Positions 8,074 through 16,464 of a stretch of DNA of 49,226 nucleotides are shown in pieces. A program made the translations under genes and the position numbers. Under the pieces are notes generated by a model that was given only the letters and a program-made list of their open reading frames with translations, had not been told where the DNA came from and made no database searches. The number at the start of each line of letters is the position of its first letter. Position 1 is the stretch's first letter. This DNA comes from JANNAT01 sp031422555 (GTDB taxonomy: Bacteria; Pseudomonadota; Alphaproteobacteria; Rhodobacterales; Rhodobacteraceae), in NCBI GenBank assembly GCA_031422555.1, contig JANPLZ010000085.1, positions 1 to 49,226 of the forward strand, given 5' to 3'.

Positions 8074-8868
8074 ATGAACGATATGCAAATGGAAAGTCGT
8101 CTCGACGTCCACGCCACCAAGATCGAGGCCCGCAAAGTGCAGGTCTATTACGGCGACAATCACGCGTTGAAGGATGTCGATGTCGATATTCTTGACAAGA
8201 CCGTTACCGCCTTTATCGGCCCGTCGGGCTGTGGCAAATCGACGTTTCTGCGCTGTCTGAACCGGATGAATGATACCATTCCATCCTGCCGCGTCGAAGG
8301 CCGCATCACCATGCAGGGCGAAGATATCAACGATGCCCGCGTCGATCCGGTGCAACTGCGCGCCCGTATCGGCATGGTATTTCAAAAGCCAAATCCGTTT
8401 CCGAAGTCGATCTATGACAACGTGGCCTACGGCCCGAAAATCCATGGTCTGACCCGCAACAAGACTGAACTGGACGAAATCGTTGAAAAATCCCTGCGCA
8501 AAGCCGCGCTGTGGAACGAGGTGAAAGACCGCCTTGCCAGCCCCGGCACCGGGTTGTCTGGCGGGCAACAGCAACGTCTGTGCATCGCGCGCGCCATTGC
8601 CACCTCGCCCGAAGTGCTGCTGATGGATGAGCCGTGCTCGGCGCTTGACCCCATCGCCACCGCACAGGTCGAGGAATTGATCGACGAATTGCGCTCGCAA
8701 TTTTCCGTGGTCATCGTCACCCATTCGATGCAGCAAGCCGCCCGCGTGTCACAGCGCACCGCGTTCTTTCATTTGGGATATCTGGTGGAATACGGCGAAA
8801 CCGCCACCATCTTTACCAATCCGCGCGACCCGCGCACTGAATCATACATCACCGGCCGGATCGGCTGA
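8074..8868 (+). CDS. pstB: Phosphate ABC transporter ATP-binding protein
   Basis: This ATPase energises PstCA. The 264-residue length is normal. Walker A is GPSGCGKST (residues 49-57), the Q-loop lies near VFQKPNPFP, the ABC signature is LSGGQ (161-165), Walker B is VLLMDEP (181-187) and the switch histidine is in VTHSM. All key residues are intact. The start is preceded by a GGGG stretch nine bases after pstA. It is probably co-transcribed with pstSCA and phoU. Confidence 0.97.
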   Translation: MNDMQMESRLDVHATKIEARKVQVYYGDNHALKDVDVDILDKTVTAFIGPSGCGKSTFLRCLNRMNDTIPSCRVEGRITMQGEDINDARVDPVQLRARIGMVFQKPNPFPKSIYDNVAYGPKIHGLTRNKTELDEIVEKSLRKAALWNEVKDRLASPGTGLSGGQQQRLCIARAIATSPEVLLMDEPCSALDPIATAQVEELIDELRSQFSVVIVTHSMQQAARVSQRTAFFHLGYLVEYGETATIFTNPRDPRTESYITGRIG

Positions 8869-8879
8869 CGGAGGGCACC

Positions 8880-9587
8880 ATGCTTAACGACCCCCATATC
8901 GCCAGCGCTTTTGACCGCGACCTAGAGGCCGTGCAGGCCCGGATCATGCGCATGGGCGGGCTGGTTGAATCCGCCTTGTCGGATGCCGCCCGCGCGCTTG
9001 AGACGCAAGATGAGACGCTGGCCGATCAGGTGCGGCGCAATGATGCGGCAATTGACGCGCTGGAAGAAGAAGTGAACGCCGAATGCGCGCGGCTGATTGC
9101 CCTGCGCGCGCCGATTGCCGGTGATCTGCGCACGGTGCTGACGGTGATGAAAATCGCGGCCTCGCTGGAACGCTGCGGCGATTATGCCAAGAATTTGGCC
9201 AAGCGCGCGCTGGTGTTGGGCACGATGGCGCAGATTCCGGGCGCATCCGGGGCGATCCGCCGGATGGCCCGGCAAGTTGGTCTGTTGCTGAAAGACGCGC
9301 TTGATGCGTTCGTTACCCGCGATGCGGGCTTGGCCGAAGAAGTGCGCCAGCGCGATCACGAAGTTGATCAGATGTACAACGCGCTGTTTCGGGAATTTCT
9401 GACCCATATGATGGAAGACAACCGCAATATCTCGGCTTGTATGCATCTGCATTTCATCGCCAAGAACATTGAACGGGTCGGCGATCATGCCACCTCGATT
9501 GCCGAACAGGTGATCTATCTGGCCACCGGGTCGATGCCCGGCGATGCGCGTCCCAAAGCCGAAGCCGTTCAGAGCGGGGCCGCCTGA
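8880..9587 (+). CDS. phoU: Phosphate signalling complex protein PhoU
   Basis: PhoU links the Pst transporter to PhoR and keeps PhoR in its repressing state when phosphate is plentiful. The 235-residue protein consists of two similar three-helix halves with metal-binding acidic motifs. Seen: RRNDAAIDALEEEVN and MKIAASLERCGDYAKN in the first half, RQRDHEVDQMYN and IAKNIERVGDHATSIAE in the second. A strong ribosome-binding site, GGAGGG (8870-8875), precedes the ATG. The stop overlaps the phoB start by one base (TGATG), so the two are probably translated in a coupled manner. Confidence 0.96.
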   Translation: MLNDPHIASAFDRDLEAVQARIMRMGGLVESALSDAARALETQDETLADQVRRNDAAIDALEEEVNAECARLIALRAPIAGDLRTVLTVMKIAASLERCGDYAKNLAKRALVLGTMAQIPGASGAIRRMARQVGLLLKDALDAFVTRDAGLAEEVRQRDHEVDQMYNALFREFLTHMMEDNRNISACMHLHFIAKNIERVGDHATSIAEQVIYLATGSMPGDARPKAEAVQSGAA

Positions 9588-10276
9588 TGACGCGCCCGCA
9601 GCCGGTGGTTTTGCTGGTCGAGGACGAGCCTGCACAACGCGCGGTGTTGTCTTACAACCTTGAAGCCGAAGGGTTTGCTGTGCAAACGGCGGATAATGGC
9701 GAAGATGCCATGCTGTTGATCGCCGAATCCGCGCCGGATCTGATCTTGCTGGATTGGATGATGCCGCATGTGTCTGGCATCGAAGTGTGCCGCCGGTTGC
9801 GCGCGCGGCCCGAAACACGCGGCATTCCGATTATCATGCTGTCGGCGCGGTCCGAGGAAATGGACAAAGTGCGGGGCTTGGAGACCGGGGCTGATGATTA
9901 TGTGATCAAGCCCTATTCGGTGGCCGAACTGATGGCGCGTCTGCGCGCGCATCTGCGGCGCACACGGTCTGCCGCAAGCCACGACATGCTGGAATGGCAA
10001 GATATCCGGTTGGACAGTGAAACCCACAAAGTCTGGCGCGGCGAGGCGTTGTTGAAACTGGGGCCAACCGAGTTTCGCTTGCTGACCACCTTTCTGGAAA
10101 AGCCCGGCCGGGTGTTTTCGCGCGAAACCCTGCTGGACCGGGTCTGGGGCCGTGACATCTATGTCGACAGCCGCACGGTGGATGTGCATATCGGGCGGCT
10201 GCGCAAAGCGTTGATGCAAGGCGGCGGCGATGATCCTTTGCGCACCGTGCGCGGCGCCGGCTATGCACTGGGGTAA
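9587..10276 (+). CDS. phoB: Phosphate regulon response regulator PhoB
   Basis: PhoB is an OmpR-family transcription factor that binds PHO boxes when phosphorylated by PhoR. The 229 residues comprise a receiver domain (acidic pair E12/D13, phosphoacceptor D56 in LLDWMMP, conserved Lys in DDYVIKPY) and a C-terminal winged helix containing FRLLTTFLEKPGRVFSRE and the recognition-helix region SRTVDVHIGRLRKAL. It is the last gene of the pho-pst cluster. The PHO box at 4027-4055 is a likely target, making the operon autoregulated (inference). Two hairpins follow its stop. Confidence 0.96.
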   Translation: MTRPQPVVLLVEDEPAQRAVLSYNLEAEGFAVQTADNGEDAMLLIAESAPDLILLDWMMPHVSGIEVCRRLRARPETRGIPIIMLSARSEEMDKVRGLETGADDYVIKPYSVAELMARLRAHLRRTRSAASHDMLEWQDIRLDSETHKVWRGEALLKLGPTEFRLLTTFLEKPGRVFSRETLLDRVWGRDIYVDSRTVDVHIGRLRKALMQGGGDDPLRTVRGAGYALG

Positions 10277-10286
10277 GGCGCGCCCG

Positions 10287-10342
10287 AAAAACGCTACAGT
10301 ATAGCGTTTTTAGCGCCGAACGCCCTGCCAAACCTGGCAGGG
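10287..10342. terminator. Two stem-loops between convergent phoB and nucleoside hydrolase genes
   Basis: AAAAACGCTA (10287-10296) and TAGCGTTTTT (10302-10311) form a perfect 10-bp stem with a 5-base loop. With A- and T-runs on both flanks it can terminate on either strand. A second perfect stem follows: CCCTGCCA (10323-10330) with TGGCAGGG (10335-10342). Confidence 0.85.
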
Positions 10343-10377
10343 CCGGGTAAAAAGCGCGCCCGAAATTCGTGCCCGCA

Positions 10378-11325
10378 TCAAAACCGCGCCAACCGTTCGG
10401 TCAACAGCGCAAAAAATCCATCCGCATCGACATCGCCGATAAACAACGCATTGCGCGCGCGCGCCGATACGCCCCACCAATCGGCCACGGTCATGCCCAT
10501 GGTCAATTCCGACTGCACTTCGATTTCAACATTGATATGACGCCCGGTGAACAGATCGGGGCGCAGCAGATAGGCGATCACGCAAGGATCATGCAGCGGG
10601 CCGCCATCGCTGCCATATTTGGCCACGTCAAAGCGTTCAAAGAAATCCGCCCAATCGGCAGCCACGTCGCCAACCTTGGTTCCCAAACCTCGAAACGCCG
10701 CCACCCGCGCCTTGGTGGTCAGCACTTTGTGGGTTACATCCAGCGGCATAACCACGATGTCTGTGCCCGATCTGAACACAATATCAGCGGCTTGCGGGTC
10801 GACGTAAATGTTGAATTCCGCCGCAGGCGTAATGTTGCCACCTTCAAAATAGCCGCCCCCCATCAGCACGATTTGCTGCACGCGGGTCACGATGTCGGGG
10901 GCCTTTTGAAACGCCAGCGCGATATTGGTCAGCGGCCCCAATGGGCACAGGGTGACAGAACCCGCCGGTTCGTGCCGCAGGGTGTCGATGATGAAATCCA
11001 CGGCATGTTGGGCGCGCATTTCCATCACTGGTTCAACCATCACCGGGCCATCCAACCCGGTTTTGCCATGCACATGTTCGGCCGTCACCAGTGGGCGCAC
11101 CAAAGGGCGGTCGGCACCGGCAAAGACGCCCATATCGGCGCGCCCGGCCAATTCGCAGATGATCCGCGCATTGCGCGTGGTCAGCGCCAGTGGCACATTG
11201 CCCGCCACGCAGGTGATGCCCAGAACCGTTATCTCGGCAGGGCTGGCAAGGGCCAGAAGGATCGCAAAGGCATCGTCCTGCCCCGGATCGGTATCAATGA
11301 TTATTTTGCGCGGGGTATGCGGCAT
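10378..11325 (-). CDS. Ribonucleoside hydrolase (inosine/uridine-preferring family)
   Basis: This is a cytosolic N-glycosidase family that splits ribonucleosides into base and ribose for salvage. The 315-residue length is typical. The calcium- and ribose-binding N-terminal motif is DTDPGQDDA (residues 11-19). Other family segments are CVAGNVPLALTTRNA, VTLCPLGPLTNIALA, MGGGYFEGGNITPAAEFNIYVDP (in part) and the later HDPCVIAYLLRPDLF. The specificity (inosine, uridine, cytidine or general) cannot be read from sequence, so no symbol is given. It lies downstream of the iron-binding protein gene on the same strand but is separated from it by a strong terminator. Confidence 0.92.
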   Translation of the reverse strand: MPHTPRKIIIDTDPGQDDAFAILLALASPAEITVLGITCVAGNVPLALTTRNARIICELAGRADMGVFAGADRPLVRPLVTAEHVHGKTGLDGPVMVEPVMEMRAQHAVDFIIDTLRHEPAGSVTLCPLGPLTNIALAFQKAPDIVTRVQQIVLMGGGYFEGGNITPAAEFNIYVDPQAADIVFRSGTDIVVMPLDVTHKVLTTKARVAAFRGLGTKVGDVAADWADFFERFDVAKYGSDGGPLHDPCVIAYLLRPDLFTGRHINVEIEVQSELTMGMTVADWWGVSARARNALFIGDVDADGFFALLTERLARF

Positions 11326-11408
11326 TTGGCTCTCCAGTTTGGCAAACCAAAGCCTAAGGCGCGGGATTTGTCCATCCGGTCAAAGCCAAAGCCGGTGCCT
11401 GAAACGCG

Positions 11409-11435
11409 AAAAACAGCGGTGTTGCCACCGCTGTT
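11409..11435 (-). terminator. Rho-independent terminator of the iron-binding protein gene
   Basis: On the minus strand AACAGCGGTG pairs with CACCGCTGTT (10-bp perfect stem, plus-strand positions 11412-11421 and 11426-11435) with a 4-base loop and a following T-run (five plus-strand A residues, 11409-11413). It ends transcription 24 bases after the stop at 11459. Confidence 0.9.
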
Positions 11436-11458
11436 GTCCAATCGTAACGTCGCACTGG

Positions 11459-12466
11459 TTAACCGTCGAAGTTGATTTCTTCCATGATCTTCAACGCTGC
11501 CGGGCGCTGTGCCGCAACATCGCTCAAAGCCATGGTGTCAGGGGTAAATTCCCCCCAACCCGCCACAAGGGCCGACCGTTCGACGCCCGGTTTTACCGGG
11601 AATTCATAGTTGGTTTCGGCATAGATTTTCTGCGCCACATCGCCCGACAGCCATTCCATCAGTTGCAACGCTGCCGCCTTGTTGGGCGCGGATTTGGTCA
11701 TCGCGATCCCCGAGATGTTCATATGGGTGCCGCCGCCTGCAAACACCGGAAACTCGATGCGCACCGCTTCGGCGGCGGCTTTTTGTTCCGGATCAGCCAG
11801 CATTTGTCCGATGTAATAGGTGTTACCGATGGCGATATCGCATTCGCCCGCGGCAATCGCCTTGACCTGATCGCGGTCACCGCCATCGGGTTTGCGCGCA
11901 AGGTTGGCTTTGATGCCGGTGGCCCAGGCCTTGGCGCCCGGCTCGCCTGCATGGGCAATCACCGCACCCAAAAGGGCAATGTTATAATCGTTCAGGCCGG
12001 ACCGGGTGCAGATGCGGCCCTTCCATTTTTCCGAAGCCAGATCTTCGTAAGTGGTGACTTCGCCGGGCTGAACCCGCTCAACGCTGGCATACACAATGCG
12101 GGCGCGGGCGGTCAGGCCAAACCACATGTCACCCCCATCGCGCAGATTTTCCGGGATATTGGCTTCCAACACATCCGATTGCACGGCTTGGGTAACACCT
12201 GCATCCACCACTTGCATCAGGCGCGCGATATCAACCGTCAACACCAGATCGGCGGGAGAGCGATCACCTTCCGCCACCAGCCGTTCGGCCATACCCTTGT
12301 CAACAAAGGCCACATTCACCGCAATGCCGGTTTCGGCGGTAAACGCGTCCAGCAGCGGTTGGATCAGTTCGGGCTGGCGGTGCGAGTAGATATTTACCTC
12401 CTGCGCCAAGCCGGGCAAAGCGGTGCTGCACAGCGCAAGGGCGGCAAGTGAAAAGCGGATTGACAT
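11459..12466 (-). CDS. Fe(3+) ABC transporter periplasmic binding protein, FutA/AfuA/FbpA type
   Basis: This is a periplasmic solute-binding protein of the ferric-iron class. The 335-residue product has a signal peptide (SLAALALCSTALPGLAQ, cleaved near residue 21), then VNIYSHRQPELIQPLL and the C-lobe motif GNTYYIGQML with the adjacent tyrosines that ligate iron in the family. The ATG at 12466 is chosen because AAAGGA lies seven bases upstream and the signal peptide starts there. No cognate permease or ATPase gene is adjacent, so it must use partners encoded elsewhere or be a solitary receptor. Iron is the likeliest ligand, but related proteins bind other anions or metals. Confidence 0.88.
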   Translation of the reverse strand: MSIRFSLAALALCSTALPGLAQEVNIYSHRQPELIQPLLDAFTAETGIAVNVAFVDKGMAERLVAEGDRSPADLVLTVDIARLMQVVDAGVTQAVQSDVLEANIPENLRDGGDMWFGLTARARIVYASVERVQPGEVTTYEDLASEKWKGRICTRSGLNDYNIALLGAVIAHAGEPGAKAWATGIKANLARKPDGGDRDQVKAIAAGECDIAIGNTYYIGQMLADPEQKAAAEAVRIEFPVFAGGGTHMNISGIAMTKSAPNKAAALQLMEWLSGDVAQKIYAETNYEFPVKPGVERSALVAGWGEFTPDTMALSDVAAQRPAALKIMEEINFDG

Positions 12467-12532
12467 ATCTTTAGTCCTTTTGTCGGGAATTATGCCCCCC
12501 TTTAACAACAGACCGAACGCCCCGTCAATATG

Positions 12533-12545
12533 TTGAGTAAATCAA
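12533..12545. promoter_or_regulatory. Inverted repeat TTGA-N5-TCAA upstream of the iron-binding protein gene
   Basis: TTGA (12533-12536) and TCAA (12542-12545) flank GTAAA, 67-79 bases upstream of the ATG at 12466. It resembles but does not match the FNR consensus, whose spacing is one base longer, and it does not match TGA-N9-TCA iron-responsive boxes. A regulator cannot be assigned. Confidence 0.3.
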
Positions 12546-12570
12546 TCGGATATTATTTGACTAAAATTTG

Positions 12571-12661
12571 CCGTTTCAGATCGGCCCAAATACTCCCGCC
12601 GGAGGCACCCGCGGCGGCCACAGGACGCTCCGCGCGGAGTATTTGCGCCAAAATGAAACCG
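12571..12661. repeat. Intergenic repeat, two inverted arms with AAATACTCC cores
   Basis: Left arm 12571-12599 and right arm 12634-12661 are imperfect inverted copies of the same unit (core CAAATACTCC with a GTTTCA flank). They form a long hairpin between the mazG stop and the iron-binding protein promoter. The same unit recurs at 17920-17942, 31037-31072 and, reversed and degenerate, 43226-43257. It may terminate mazG transcription. Confidence 0.75.
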
Positions 12662-13498
12662 TCAGGGCCGGGGCGGTTTTTCCAACGCTTTGGCGCGGTT
12701 CCACAGCGCGTCCATTTCGGCCAGATCAGAGTCATCGGGGGTCTTGCCCGCCTCGGCCAGCCAATCCTCGATCTGTTCAAAGCGGCGGGTGAATTTGGCA
12801 TTGGCGGCGCGCAACGCGGCTTCAGGATCAACCTGCAGATGCCGCGCCAGATTGGCCATTACAAACATCAGATCGCCCATCTCTTCGGCCACTTCGGTTT
12901 GGGTCAACTGATCGCGCGCCTCGATCAGTTCGGCGGCCTCTTCGACCAGTTTTGCCAACACCTGATCGGTGGACGGCCAGTCAAAGCCTACCCGCGCGGC
13001 GCGGGCCTGCAGTTTTACCGCCCGCGTCAGGCCGGGCAGACCTGTCGCCACCCCGTCCAGCACCCGCGCCGGGCCGCGTTCGCCCGCTTTGATGGCTTCC
13101 CAATCCACGCTTTGCTGGGCGGCGGACTTTTCGCGCGATTGATCGCCGAACACATGCGGATGCCGCGCCACCATCTTGTCACAGATAATCCGCACCACAT
13201 CGTCATAGCCAAACAGCCCGGCCTCTTCCGCCATTTGCGCATGATAAACCACCTGCAACAGCAAATCGCCCAATTCACCGGGCAAGTCGCGCCAGGCCCC
13301 ACGCTCTATGGCGTCGGCCACCTCATAGGCTTCTTCGACGGTATAAGGGGCGATGGAGGCAAAGTTTTGCGCAATATCCCACGGGCACCCCGTTGCCGGA
13401 TCGCGCAGCCGCCGCATGATCTGGCGCAATCTGTCGGTGCCACCGGCTTGAACGTGCACAAGTTGATCGTCCGGGTCGTCAGAATGGGGCAGGGGCAT
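12662..13498 (-). CDS. mazG: Nucleoside triphosphate pyrophosphohydrolase MazG
   Basis: MazG hydrolyses (d)NTPs to monophosphates plus pyrophosphate and is a house-cleaning enzyme that also affects (p)ppGpp signalling in E. coli. The 278-residue length fits the two-domain full-length type. The first MazG domain begins LRQIMRRLRDPATGCPWD and has the metal-binding helices YTVEEAYEVADAIE and ELGDLLLQVVYH. A second, similar set (VEEAAELIEARD, EEMGDLMFVMANLARHL) occupies the C-terminal half. The ATG at 13498 is chosen because AAAGGA sits six bases upstream, giving a start 12 codons inside the longest frame. It is divergent from the M20 amidohydrolase gene. Confidence 0.95.
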   Translation of the reverse strand: MPLPHSDDPDDQLVHVQAGGTDRLRQIMRRLRDPATGCPWDIAQNFASIAPYTVEEAYEVADAIERGAWRDLPGELGDLLLQVVYHAQMAEEAGLFGYDDVVRIICDKMVARHPHVFGDQSREKSAAQQSVDWEAIKAGERGPARVLDGVATGLPGLTRAVKLQARAARVGFDWPSTDQVLAKLVEEAAELIEARDQLTQTEVAEEMGDLMFVMANLARHLQVDPEAALRAANAKFTRRFEQIEDWLAEAGKTPDDSDLAEMDALWNRAKALEKPPRP

Positions 13499-13550
13499 TG
13501 CCGATCCTTTCGAATTGGGATTTGCTGGCGGCAACTGTCAGGAGACAAGA

Positions 13551-14714
13551 ATGCCCGTTTTGAACCGTATCGCCGACTTTGCCGAAGAAATGAAGGGCTG
13601 GCGGCGGCACCTGCATGCAAACCCCGAATTGAAGTTCGAATGCCACAGCACGGCGGCGTTTATCATTGCGCGCCTGCACGAGATGGGGGTCGATGAAGTT
13701 CATCCCGGCATTGCCAAGACCGGCATTGTGGCCATCATCAACGGCCAGGGCGCGGGGCCGACGATTGGCTTGCGTGCCGACATGGACGCGCTGCCGATCA
13801 ATGAGGCAACGGGGGCTGAATATGCGTCGACCGCACCGGGCAAAATGCACGCCTGCGGCCATGACGGCCATGTCACCATGCTGCTTGGGGCGGCGAAATA
13901 TCTCGCCGAAACCCGGGCTTTTGCCGGGCGGGTGGCGCTGATCTTTCAGCCCGCCGAAGAAGATGGCGGCGGTGGCGAGGCAATGGTTCAGGAAGGCATC
14001 ATGGACCGCTTTGATATCGCGCAGGTATACGGCATCCATAACGCGCCCAACGTGGCCTTTGGCCATTTCAAAACCACGCCCGGCGCGTTGATGGCCTCGG
14101 TCGATACGGTGTTTGTTTATGTCACCGGCAAGGGCGGACATGGGGCCACGCCGCATGAGTGTATTGATCCGGTGGTGGCGGTGGTGGGCATGGTCGGGGC
14201 TCTGCAGACCATCCTTGCGCGCAACGTCTATGCGCTGGACGAGGCGGTGATTTCGGTCACCCAGATACACGCCGGCAGCGCCAGCAATATCATCCCTGAA
14301 GAGGCGATGTTTTGCGCCACCATCCGCTGTTTTGATCCCGAAGTGCGTGCGCTTTTGAAACGCCGCATCCATGAGATCATCGACGGCCATGCGGCGGCCT
14401 ATAACGTCACCGCGCGGATCGATTTTGACTGGGGCTATCCCGCCACCGTCAACCATCCCGCCGAGGCCGCCTTTGCCACCCGCGTCGCCGCCGAGATCGT
14501 GGGCGATGGTGCCGCCGACGGCAATTCCAACCGCGAAATGGGGTCAGAGGATTTTTCCTACATGCTGGAGTCCCGCCCCGGTGCGTATCTGTTCCTTGGA
14601 ACCGGCCCCGGGGCAGGTCTGCATCACCCCGCCTTTGACTTCAACGACGAAGCAGCCCCCGTTGGTGCCAGCTTTTTTGCAAGGCTGGTGGAACGCGCGC
14701 AGCCTTTGGTGTGA
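13551..14714 (+). CDS. M20 family metallo-amidohydrolase (hippurate hydrolase/N-acyl amino acid deacylase type)
   Basis: This is a cytosolic zinc or manganese aminoacylase of the M20D group, which removes N-acyl groups from amino acids. The 387-residue length is typical. Seen: the N-terminal RRHLHANPELKFE, ADMDALPI (residues 77-84), HACGHDGHVTMLLG with the metal-binding Cys102 and His104, PAEEDGGGGEAM, and the dimerisation-domain KGGHGATPH. The ATG at 13551 has AGGAG (13541-13545) five bases upstream. The substrate cannot be told from sequence. The next gene starts 211 bases later behind its own probable promoter, so it need not share a pathway with it. Confidence 0.9.
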   Translation: MPVLNRIADFAEEMKGWRRHLHANPELKFECHSTAAFIIARLHEMGVDEVHPGIAKTGIVAIINGQGAGPTIGLRADMDALPINEATGAEYASTAPGKMHACGHDGHVTMLLGAAKYLAETRAFAGRVALIFQPAEEDGGGGEAMVQEGIMDRFDIAQVYGIHNAPNVAFGHFKTTPGALMASVDTVFVYVTGKGGHGATPHECIDPVVAVVGMVGALQTILARNVYALDEAVISVTQIHAGSASNIIPEEAMFCATIRCFDPEVRALLKRRIHEIIDGHAAAYNVTARIDFDWGYPATVNHPAEAAFATRVAAEIVGDGAADGNSNREMGSEDFSYMLESRPGAYLFLGTGPGAGLHHPAFDFNDEAAPVGASFFARLVERAQPLV

Positions 14715-14739
14715 AGGTGATGTGAAACATTAGCTTTGA

Positions 14740-14783
14740 TAGACAAGGCAATGTTTTTGCAAATATAATATCTGATTGGCCAA
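14740..14783 (+). promoter_or_regulatory. Probable sigma-70-type promoter with palindrome before the aminotransferase gene
   Basis: TAGACA (14740-14745) and a perfect TATAAT (14764-14769) are 18 bases apart. The palindrome TTGGCCAA (14776-14783) covers the expected transcription start and could be an operator. The leader to the ATG would be about 150 bases. A second palindrome, TTTGATCAAA, lies in it at 14853-14862. Confidence 0.55.
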
Positions 14784-14925
14784 AGGGCTTTCATATGATC
14801 TGCTGGCGCTTTGGCGGCGTCAGTTTGCTGAATTACACATCGTCCGCCACCGTTTGATCAAATTTTGCTGGCGTTTTTGGCCGCCATCGGTATTTTGGCC
14901 CAATCTTATTGACTGGTGATTCAAA

Positions 14926-16362
14926 ATGACCCTCGCCTTGCAAACCCACACCCCGCAAAACCCCCAGCGGCCAGCCGTCGATCTGCCCAATGCCGATCTG
15001 TGGGCAATGGACCGCGCCCATGCGCTGCATCCGTGGACCAACTTTGGCCCGTTTGAAAAAGACGGCGCTTTGGTGATCACCCGCGGCTTGGGCTGTCATT
15101 TGTGGGACGCGCAGGGGCGCAAGTATTTTGATGCGGTGGGCGGGCTGTGGTGCACCAATATCGGCCTTGGACGCCCCGAGATGGTGCGCGCCATCGCCGA
15201 TCAAGCCGAAAAGCTGGCGTTTTCAAACTATTTTGTCGATATGACCAATGAACCCGCCGCCCGGCTTGCCGCGAAAATCGCCAGTCTGACCCCCGGCAAC
15301 CTGAACCGGGTGCATTTCACCACCGGCGGATCAACGGCGGTGGACACCGCGGTGCGCATGGTCAGCTATTACCACCACGCGCGCGGCAACCCTGACAAAA
15401 CCGACATCGTGGCGCGGGAAAACAGCTATCACGGATCAACCTATCTGTCGCAGTCGGTGGGCAAGCGGGGCGGCGACCGGGTGGCAGAGTTTCGCTATAA
15501 AACCGATGGTATTCATCACCTTAGCTGCCCAAACCCCTACCGCCGCCCGGCGGATATGTCCGAGGCGCAGTTTTGCGATCACCTGATTGCCGAGTTTGAA
15601 GCGCTGATCGCGCGCGTAGGCGCCGACCGCATCGGTGGCTTTATCGCCGAGCCGGTTCAGGCCTCGGGCGGCATCATCATTCCGCCGCAGGGCTATCTGC
15701 ACCGGATGTGGCAGGTTTGCCAGCGCCATGACATCCTGTTCATCGCCGATGAGGTTGTCACGGCTTGGGGGCGGCTTGGCCATTGGTTTGCCAGTCTGGC
15801 GGAATTTGGCGTGCAGCCCGACATGATCTGCACCGCCAAGGGGCTGACCTCGGGCTATCAGCCGCTGGGCGCGGTGATTTTCTCGGACGCGATCTGGCAA
15901 GTGATGGCGCAAGGCGGCGCGCGGTGGTTCACTTCGGGGCTGACCTATGCCGGGCATCCGGTGGCCTGTGCAGCCGCGCTGAAGAATATCGAAATCATCG
16001 AAACCGAGGGTTTGCTGGCGCATGCCACAGCCGTTGGCAGCTATTTCGAGGCGCGGATGGCTGTGCTGGCGGATTTGCCGCTGATCGGCAATGTGCGCGG
16101 CCTCAAGTTGATGCTGTGCGTGGAATCGGTGGCCGACAAGGCGACCAAGGCTTTGCTGCCCGATGCCGCCAACGAATCCAAACGCATCTCTGATGTGGCC
16201 GAATCGATGGGTCTGCTGGTGCGACCGATCGGCCATCTGAATGTGATGTCGCCGCCTTTGGTGATCACCGAAAGCGACGTCGATTTTGTGGCCGACACCC
16301 TGACAAAGGCCATCATCCGCGTCACCGATGATCTGGTGCGCGAAGGCTTCAAGATCGGCTGA
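14926..16362 (+). CDS. Class III PLP-dependent aminotransferase, omega-amino acid/polyamine type
   Basis: This fold-type I transaminase probably moves the amino group of an omega-amino acid, diamine or polyamine to pyruvate or a similar acceptor. It has 478 residues. Visible landmarks are GGLWCTNIGLGRPEM near residue 72, the phosphate-binding TTGGSTAVDTAVRM, SYHGSTYLSQS, IAEPVQASGGI, Asp275 in IADEVVTAWGR (ring-nitrogen contact) and the Schiff-base Lys305 in ICTAKGLTSGYQPLG. The adjacent downstream gene encodes an arginase-family ureohydrolase, so a polyamine or guanidino substrate is favoured. That is inference from context. GGTGA lies a few bases before the ATG. Confidence 0.88.
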   Translation: MTLALQTHTPQNPQRPAVDLPNADLWAMDRAHALHPWTNFGPFEKDGALVITRGLGCHLWDAQGRKYFDAVGGLWCTNIGLGRPEMVRAIADQAEKLAFSNYFVDMTNEPAARLAAKIASLTPGNLNRVHFTTGGSTAVDTAVRMVSYYHHARGNPDKTDIVARENSYHGSTYLSQSVGKRGGDRVAEFRYKTDGIHHLSCPNPYRRPADMSEAQFCDHLIAEFEALIARVGADRIGGFIAEPVQASGGIIIPPQGYLHRMWQVCQRHDILFIADEVVTAWGRLGHWFASLAEFGVQPDMICTAKGLTSGYQPLGAVIFSDAIWQVMAQGGARWFTSGLTYAGHPVACAAALKNIEIIETEGLLAHATAVGSYFEARMAVLADLPLIGNVRGLKLMLCVESVADKATKALLPDAANESKRISDVAESMGLLVRPIGHLNVMSPPLVITESDVDFVADTLTKAIIRVTDDLVREGFKIG

Positions 16363-16464
16363 CAACTTGACAACCCAAGTGGCTTTCTATCCAACCCTTT
16401 CACCGGATCGGCAGCGTCTCCGGCACGCAGATGACACTGTATTTCCAAACGACAGGGCATTCCC

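Noticed and set aside
7261..8736. 491-codon frame antisense to pstA and pstB
   Set aside because: It spans two genes on the opposite strand, with shadow-type composition.
12533..12545. FNR-type binding site
   Set aside because: TTGA-N5-TCAA has spacing one base short of TTGAT-N4-ATCAA, and the next base pair does not match. It is kept only as an unassigned inverted repeat.
14853..14862. TTTGATCAAA palindrome as a specific operator
   Set aside because: A 10-bp palindrome occurs by chance at this scale, and no second site or known consensus supports it.
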